Source: Bos javanicus
Lineage: Eukaryota; Chordata; Mammalia; Artiodactyla; Bovidae
Direction of reading: 5' to 3'
Assembly: GCF_032452875.1 (NCBI RefSeq)
Contig: NC_083884.1
Location: 19,609,501 to 19,673,500, forward strand
Length of the DNA: 64,000 nucleotides
Every line of letters starts with the position of its first letter. The stretch's first letter is position 1. Position numbers and translations under genes: made by a program. The notes beneath the pieces are model-generated. The model searched no databases. It saw only the letters and a list, made by a program, of their open reading frames with translations, and was not told where the DNA came from. Shown here in pieces: positions 57,712-64,000 of this stretch.

Positions 57712-58507
57712 CATATTCACAGGGTCTTCCTCTGGATTAGGCTTTGACTTAAGGGAATGCTGTAACTGGTTGATCATCTATACAGTACACTGTAAAATTT
57801 GTTTTATATCAGCAATAATGCTGTTTTGCTTTCTTACCACTTTTGTGTTCACTGACTTAGCACTTTAAATTTCTTTCAAGAACTTTTCCTTTGTATTTAC
57901 AAGTTGGCTGACTGGCACAAGAGGCCAGGCTTTTGGTCTAAGCTGGCTTTTAACATACTTTCCTCACTAAGCTTAATCATTTCTGGCTGTTGATTTAGAG
58001 CAAGAGATGGTGACTCTTCCTTTCACTTAATCACTTAGAGGCCATTATAGAGTTATTAATTGGCCTAATTTCAATACTGTGTATCAGGGAATAGGGAGGC
58101 CTGAAGAGAGAGGGAGAGAAATGAGGAGCAGCTAGGCAGTGGAGCAGACAGAACACACACAACATTTATCAATTAAGTTCACTGTCTTACATGACTACAA
58201 TAGTAACATAAAAAAATCACTGATCACAGGTCATCATAAAAAAATAGTAATAATGAGAAGTTTGAAATATTCTGAGAATCACCAGACTGTGACAGAGAGA
58301 AACAAAATGAATAACTGCTTTTGAAAAAATGGCACTGATAGACTTGCTCAATGCAGAGTTGCTGCAAACTTTTAATTGGTAAAAAGCACAGTATCTGTGA
58401 AGCGCAGGAAGACAAAGCTCAATAAAATGGGTTATGCCTATTGTGTGAGAGAATACCCCAAAATTATAACACAAAAATTGTTGACATAAAAGAACTGTTT
58501 CAATGGA

Positions 58508-58633
58508 GAAGGAAAGGGCAACCCACTCCAGTATTCTTACCTGGGAAATCCCATGGATAGAGCTTGGCAGGCTCCAGTCCACAGGGTTGCAAGAGTCAGA
58601 CATGACTTAATGATTAAACCACCACCACCAGCA
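58508..58633 (+). repeat. Bov-A SINE fragment with (CCA)n tail
   Basis: A 126-bp 3' module ending in a CCA run. The 12-mer TGTTTCAATGGA is present at 58496-58507 and 58634-58645. Confidence 0.93.
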
Positions 58634-58645
58634 TGTTTCAATGGA

Positions 58646-58951
58646 ATTAATAATAGTCCAAAATCACAGTACTAAATTAAGCCAAGCTTAGGAATTTGTT
58701 AGATATGATGAAAGAGGTGAAATAAAATCAATCTAAAATCATTTGGTTTAGAGAGTAGAGAAGGCAAAGTATTCTGAAGGTCCAATCTAATTAAGTTAGG
58801 CAGAAAGCAACTGGAACATGGAACATCTTATTGGTGAAAATAATTGGCATATTGTGAGTTTCAGGAATGAAATTTGCACTAGTGGGAGTAAAGAATTCAG
58901 TAAAATGTCCTCATAAAAAGAAAAATTGTCAATGAGTACCAATATCGTTTG
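58646..58951. other. No recognisable feature
   Basis: Short AT-rich interval between SINE and BovB. Confidence 0.4.
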
Positions 58952-60355
58952 GTTCAGTTCAGATGCTCAGTCTCATCTGACTCTCTGCGAACCCATGGAC
59001 TGCAGCACTTTAGGCCTCCCTGTGCATCACCAACTCCTGGAGTTTATGAAACTCATGTCCATTGAGTCAGTGATACCATCCAACCATCTCATCCTCTGTC
59101 ATCCCCCTCTCGTTCTGCCTTCCATCTTTCCCAGCATCAGGATCTTTTCAAATGAGTCAGTTCTTTGCATCAGGTGGCCAAAGTATTGGAGTTTCAGCTT
59201 CAGCATCAGTCCTTTTAATGAATATACAGGACTGATTTCCTTTAGGATGGACTGGTTGTATTTCCTTGCAGTCTAAGCGACTCTCAAGAGTCTTCTCCAA
59301 CACCATAGTTCAAAAACATTAATTCTTTGGCACTCAGCTTTCTTTATAGTCCAACTCTCACATCCATACATGAAAGTGAAAGTGAAGTCACTCAGTCGTG
59401 TCCGACTCTTTGCGACTCCGTGGACTGTAGCCTACCAGGCTCCTCCCTCCATGGGATTCTCCAGGCAAGAATACTGGAGTGGATTGCCATTTCCTTCTCC
59501 AGGGGATCATTTCCTTCTCCAGGAGATCTTCCCAACCCAGGGATCGAACCCTGGTCTCCCACATTGCAGGCAGGCGCTTTAACCTCTGAGTCACCAGGGA
59601 AGCAATGACTACCAGAAAAGCCATAGCCTTGACTAGATGGACCTTTGTTGGTAAAGTAATGTCTCTGCTTTTCAATATGCTGTCTAGGTTGGTCATAATT
59701 TTCCTTCCAAGGAGCAAGCATCTTTTAATTTCATGGCCGCAGTCACCATCTGCAGTGATTTTGGAGTCCCCAAAATAAAAAATCTGTCACTGTTTCCCCA
59801 TCTATTTGCCATGAAGTGATGGGACCAGATGCCATGATCTTAGTTTTCTGAATGTTGAGTTTTAAGCTAACTATTTCATTCTCCTCTTTCACTTTCATCA
59901 AGAGGCTTTTTAGTTCCTCTTCATTTTCTGCCATAAGGGTGGTGTCATCTGCATATCTGAGGTTATTGATGTTTCTCCCAGCAATCTTGATTCAGCTTGT
60001 GCTTCCTGCAGCCCAGCGTTTCTCATGATGTACTCTGCATATAAGTTAAATAAGCAGGGTGACAATATATATCCTTGACATACTCTTTTGACAGACTCTT
60101 GACATAGTCTATTGTTCCATGTCTGGTTCTAACTGTTGCTTCTTGACCTGCATATAGATTTCTCAGGAGGCAGGTCAGGTGGTCTGGTATTCTCATCTCT
60201 TTCAGAATTCTCCACAGTTTGTTGTGATCCACACAGTCAAAAGCTTTGGCATAATCAATAAAGCAGAAGTAGATGTTTTTCTGGAACTCCCTTGCTTTTT
60301 CAATGATCCAACGGATGTTGGCAATTTGATCTCTGGTTCCTCTGCCTTTTCTAAA
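58952..60355 (-). mobile_element. BovB LINE, 5'-truncated, split by a SINE
   Basis: The BovB 3' end (TTCAG tail) starts at 58952; the element reaches into the reverse transcriptase core on the right ('GTCATCTGCATATCTGAGGT' encodes YADD on the minus strand). A Bov-tA SINE displaces about 233 bases at 59369-59601. A local rearrangement near 60080-60105 and several frame breaks are present. Confidence 0.93.
59369..59601 (-). repeat. Bov-tA SINE (antisense) nested in BovB
   Basis: It shows 'GTGAAAGTGAAGTCACTCAG' at the left and 'CTGAGTCACCAGGGAAGC' at the right, the antisense ends of Bov-tA. An internal stretch with TTTCCTTCTCCAGG is duplicated with a 20-base period at about 59489-59523. The BovB reads on across it. 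Confidence 0.93.
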
Positions 60356-60357
60356 TT

Positions 60358-60734
60358 GTTAAACTAGCCCATAGTCAAAGAAAGGGAACATCAAAATTAT
60401 ATGAATACTAAATATTACAGGAAGAATAAAACCTAGGAAATTAAATGTACATAGACTGCCAAAGATAGTTGCAGCAGGTTAAAAAAAAATCTACAGTGAA
60501 TGATTAATAAGACCCACTTAAAGCAGAATGATGGAAAAGATGTTTGAAATATAAATTTGGTTAAGAAAAAAGCACACAGAAAACACTAAAGTCAATGTTA
60601 ATATTAGACCATAATTAATCAAACTAAAGTTAAAAACACTAAACAAGATCAAAAGCATTAACAGAATAAATAGGGATATTATGCAATTATGGAAGGCAAA
60701 ATTTATGAGTAAATTATAAACCTGTATGAACATT
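60358..60734. other. No recognisable feature (AT-rich)
   Basis: Unassigned. Confidence 0.4.
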
Positions 60735-60749
60735 AAAATAAATGAAGCA

Positions 60750-60923
60750 GTGCACCAGCCCCTAGCATCCCCAGAGGGATGGTACAGGGAGGGATATGGG
60801 AGGGGGATTCAGGACAGGGAACATGTGTACACCTGTGGCAGATTCATGTTGATGTATGGCAAAACCAATACAATATTGTAAAGTAATTAGCCTCCAATTA
60901 AAATAAATAAATTTATATAAAAA
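60750..60923 (+). mobile_element. Ruminant L1 3' end, older variant
   Basis: It shares 'CCCAGAGGGATGGTACAGGG' and 'GGCAAAACCAATACAATATT' with the other L1 3' ends but ends in 'GTAATTAGCCTCCAATTAAA'. The 15-mers AAAATAAATGAAGCA (60735-60749) and AAAATAAATGGAGCA (60924-60938) differ at one base and mark the target. Confidence 0.92.
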
Positions 60924-61111
60924 AAAATAAATGGAGCAAAAACTGTTAGAAATACAAGGAGATTCTGATAAATATACAAATATAATGGGAAATTTCCATA
61001 TATGGTATCCAAATGGTTTGAATCTAGCAGGCCCAAAGTAAGCAAGAAAATGGAAATAATATATATAACCAGTAAATTTGATGTTACCTTTCCCCCTATT
61101 TCTCTGTATTG

Positions 61112-61735
61112 GAGACCTAGGGCTGTGATAACAAAATACCATTGGTTGGCTGAAAACAACAGAATTTAATTTTGTCACAGTTCTGAAGGCTGGGAGTCCA
61201 AGATTAACATGTCAGTAGGTTTACTTTCTCCAAAGGCCTCCCCACTTGTTGGGCTTCCCTGGTAGCTCAGCTGGTAAAGAATCAGCCTGCAATGCAGGAG
61301 ACCCTGGTTCAATCCCTGGGTTGGGAAGATTCTCTGGAGAAGGGATAGGCTATACACTCTAGTGTTCTTGGGCTTCCCTGGTAGCTCAGCTGGTAAAGAA
61401 TCCACCTGCAATGTGGGAGACCTGGGTTCGATCCCTGGGTTGGGAAGATCCCCTGGAGAAGGGAAAGGCTACCCACTCTGGTATTCTGGTCTGTATAATC
61501 CATGGGATTGCAGGGAGTCGGACACGACTGAGCAGCTATCACTTTCTCCCCTTGTTGCAGACAACTGCTTTCTTGCTGTATCCTCAGGTGGACTCTCCTC
61601 TGTTTATATGTGCTCCTGGTATCTCTTCTATTCTTATATGGATATATGGGCACTAGTTCTATTGCATAAGGTTCCCATCCTCATTAAACCTTATCTCTCC
61701 AAATACAGTCACACTGGGGATTAGGGCTTAAACGT
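61112..61735 (-). mobile_element. MLT1-type (MaLR-like) LTR, antisense, with nested SINE
   Basis: Left piece: 'CTGTGATAACAAAATACCAT', 'CACAGTTCTGAAGGCTGGGA'. Right piece: 'CTGCTTTCTTGCTGTATCCT', 'CCAAATACAGTCACACTGGG'. Both follow the antisense layout of a MaLR LTR. A duplicated Bov-tA lies between them. Confidence 0.7.
61251..61548 (+). repeat. Bov-tA SINE with tandemly duplicated head
   Basis: A 119-base head module (61251-61369) is followed directly by a complete Bov-tA (61370-61548). Both begin GGGCTTCCCTGGTAGCTCAG. The junction falls at 'GTTCTTG'. The whole unit sits in one spot of an LTR, and CTTGTT is shared by both flanks. Confidence 0.88.
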
Positions 61736-62019
61736 ATGGATTTTTTTGTTTGTTTGCCAGGTGCACAAAATTCTGTTCATTACACTTTCATACTTTACGT
61801 CTACATATGGAATATCTACACTTTTATTTTCATGGAACATTTATTAAAAATGATTTTGTACTTGACCACCACACACAGACACACGAACACACACAAAACC
61901 TTTAACAAATTTAAAAGCAAAAAACATGAAGGGTCAAAATGTTAATGATAATTCAACTAAAAAAAAAGGTAACCCAAAGTATCAACTACTTGAAAATTAA
62001 GGTATACTCCCACAATTAA
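61736..62019. other. Unassigned; short (CA)-rich run
   Basis: A short imperfect CA run lies at about 61868-61895. Otherwise nothing is recognised. Confidence 0.4.
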
Positions 62020-63790
62020 CTCTGAAATCACAAAAGAAATTCAAACTGATACTATAAACTGTCTTGAAATAAAAATATTGCTTCATATAGAAATCTGTAT
62101 TTATAAAGTTTTATTAAGAGGAAAACATGACACTGATTGCTATAATTATTGAAGAACATAAAAAATAAAGGAATTTGATACTTTAGAAAAAGGAGAATAA
62201 AATTAACCAAAAGATATTGAGAAGAAACAAATAAATATACAAGCTGAAATTAATGTAGAAACAACAGTGAAAGGAGTGGAGAGTAAAATAAATCCAAGGG
62301 CTTCTTCTTTAGAAAGAATAACAATTTAAATGAAACCCTCCACAAATCTGAAAAGTAAGAGAGACAATATGAAGAGGATAAAACACAAATGAAGTAGGGC
62401 TTTAAAATTAAAAATAATACTTAATGATACTCTTTGTTAATAAGCTTGAAAATCTAAACAAAGTGGATGCTTTTGATATAAAGATATGTTATGCTGAGAA
62501 AAAAAAAATGTTTGGACACACGAAGAGACTGGAGGGCTATTAGAGATCTCATATTAAAACCCTGGTCCAGATGGTTTCACAGCTGAGTTTTCAGCCAACC
62601 TTTAAAGAACAGGTGATTACAGTGTTGTTTTACTATTCCAGAATCAGAATCAGAAAGTTCCTCAATTAATGTTATGTAAACTGATTGACATTAATAGAAA
62701 AACCTCATCAATACAATACAAAAACAACCCTCCAACTAAAGACTATTATCACTGAATATGGATGTGAATATTTAAATATAATAAATTCAATTCAATAGTA
62801 CATTAAAAAATATACACTCTGACCAATTAGGATTTATTCCAGTGTAAGTAGTCAGATATCAGGAAATCTATCAACACAATGACATCACAGAATGTAAACT
62901 CCAGCAGATGTTAAGCTGCATGAGAGAAAGAATTTTGGATGTTTTTTTCACTGCTGTATCTCCAGTATCCAAAACAACACCTGTTATATAGTGTCTGCTC
63001 AATGAATATCTGTTGATTGAATGGATTATGTAAATTAAATCAAAGGAGAAAGAATATATAATCATACTCAATGGTATCTATGGTAAATATTCAAAAACCA
63101 ACTCTCAAAAAAGAAAAAGAAAAAGCCCTGATTTGTTGAATTTGCTGATTTCCATGGTGCAAATACTTCCCTTATGGCCCTCCAACAACAGTTCAACTAT
63201 TAGTTGACATGATAGCACTGAATGGAGTTGAGAAGGGATTTGCATGATTGGGTCTCCCCCAGCCAGGGTGAACTGGCTCGAACATACACTGGTGATATGG
63301 ATGGATGCTGAAAAGGCATTTGGAAAGTCAGCAATCACCCTTAACCAAGTAAGGGAGAGGTATTACTTAAATGGGGTAAATTATATTTTCTGAAACTTGT
63401 AAATAAATACAATTTAAAATATGGAATCACTTAAACTATTTTGACTTTTAATAAAATCAAGAGCTAAGAAAAATTGTTACCTTATTATAAAACAGTGTTG
63501 GACAGACTTGCAAATGTAGAAAAATAATGCTAAGAAAATGAGTATAAATTGGGAAAGAAAATATGTCTCCATGGGCGAACAATTTATCTAGAGAAATCAA
63601 GGTACTCTCTTAGAGCAGATAAAAACTGAAACAAAGTAGAAACTGTACAATAATAACAAGATGAAATAAAGCAAAACCAAACCAAAACTACTAGAATTAA
63701 AAGAATTTGGAGTGATTGGATATAAAATGAAAAATAAGTACTTTTTCTCTATTAGTACTGCATAACTAGAAATAGAAATGGCAAAAGTAG
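62020..63790 (+). mobile_element. Worn old L1 ORF2 region
   Basis: Scattered blocks follow L1 ORF2 in order: 'GGCTTCTTCTTTAGAAAG' (62300), 'CCCTGGTCCAGATGGTTTCA' (62560), 'ACCAATTAGGATTTATTCCA' (62822), 'GATGCTGAAAAGGCATTTGG' (63304) and 'GGATATAAAATGAAAAATAA' (63718). No frame is open. Non-L1 material lies at 62888-63025 and possibly at 63120-63290. Confidence 0.5.
62888..63025 (+). repeat. L2-like 3' end inside old L1
   Basis: 'GAATGTAAACTCCAGCAGAT', 'TTTCACTGCTGTATCTCCAG' and 'AGTGTCTGCTCAATGAATAT' follow the L2 3' end. It appears to interrupt the old L1. Confidence 0.5.
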
Positions 63791-64000
63791 CCCATTAGTA
63801 AAGACCTTATTTTCCATTATTGACTATATGCACACTCCGGAAATAGTGGTGTTGTAACTTGAACTAGTCAAAAGGAAACGTATTAAAGATGATGTGGAGG
63901 TCAAGGATATGTGACTAGGGTGAGGGAAACAAGCATGACCTATGGCATAAGAGTGTTCATGGCATTCATTACTTAGCAATATAAAAAAATTTGAATTTTA
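63791..64000. other. No recognisable feature
   Basis: Window end; unassigned. Confidence 0.4.

Larger units (their letters stand above)
55990..58045 (-). pseudogene. Tigger1 transposase pseudogene
   Basis: Remnants of the pogo-type transposase lie on the minus strand. The start codon region is at 58043-58045, before a Ser/Lys-rich N-terminus. A frame at 56804-56989 keeps 'NPKALKNYAKSTLPVLYTCN' and 'WMTAHLFTKWFTQYF' from the catalytic DDE domain. A frame at 56191-56451 keeps part of the C-terminal region ('KMAEMTRKDLEYY'). Stops, frameshifts and two SINE insertions break it throughout. No function is possible. Confidence 0.8.
55766..58440 (-). mobile_element. Tigger1 DNA transposon (pogo/Tc1-mariner), near complete
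   Basis: Both ends look like Tigger1 terminal inverted repeats: 'CAATAAAGCAAATATCCC' follows the left end, and 'AAGCTCAATAAAATGGGTTA' with 'TGCCTA' closes the right end. A TA dinucleotide precedes the left end. Without the two nested SINEs the element is about 2.3 kb, near the family length of about 2.4 kb. Tigger1 moved in early placental mammals and is extinct. Confidence 0.85.

Overview
The window is nuclear DNA of a ruminant, most likely a bovid such as cattle, buffalo, sheep or goat. The sign is the combination of BovB (RTE-type) LINEs, tRNA-Glu-derived Bov-tA and BOV-A2 SINEs, CHR-type SINEs and ruminant L1 (L1_BT-type) copies, mixed with mammal-wide repeats (L2, MIR, old L1, Tigger1, MaLR-type LTRs). 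I find no host protein-coding exon, no structural RNA gene, no CRISPR array and no bacterial or phage material. Every long open frame belongs to a retrotransposon or lies antisense to one. The stretch reads as intergenic or deep intronic. Repeat names are from my memory of the families, not from a database search.

Layout. 1-2.6 kb: MIR, a CHR SINE and a Bov-tA piece in unassigned DNA. 2.6-9.7 kb: a mosaic of antisense old L1/HAL1 sequence broken by three BovB copies, a BOV-A2 SINE and an L1 3' end. 9.7-22 kb: mostly unassigned, with old LTR-like repeats, CHR and Bov-tA SINEs, an old L1 3' end and three BovB fragments. 22-32 kb: L2, MIR, SINEs, BovB pieces, and LTR-like elements, one of which carries a perfect 54-bp tandem duplication. 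32-38.8 kb: two BovB copies, an old L1, BOV-A2, L1 3' ends. 40.6-43.4 kb: the longest BovB, with endonuclease and reverse transcriptase remnants. 43.4-46.4 kb: L2 carrying a nested L1 3' end and a nested BovB. 46.9-55.4 kb: one full-length L1 on the minus strand, flanked by a perfect 14-bp target-site duplication and carrying a 3.3-kb 5' UTR with two tandem arrays. 55.8-58.4 kb: a near-complete Tigger1 DNA transposon. 59-64 kb: BovB, SINEs, an MLT1-like LTR and a worn L1.

The most notable object is the full-length L1. It has a CpG-rich 5' end with a YY1-like site, ORF1 with a single in-frame stop, and ORF2 with a single frameshift just after the reverse transcriptase core. BovB makes up roughly 17 percent of the window (about 10.9 kb in 13 insertions, both orientations). 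Several insertions keep clear target-site duplications, so their order of arrival can be read. I saw no sign of an undescribed biological system beyond this transposon archaeology.
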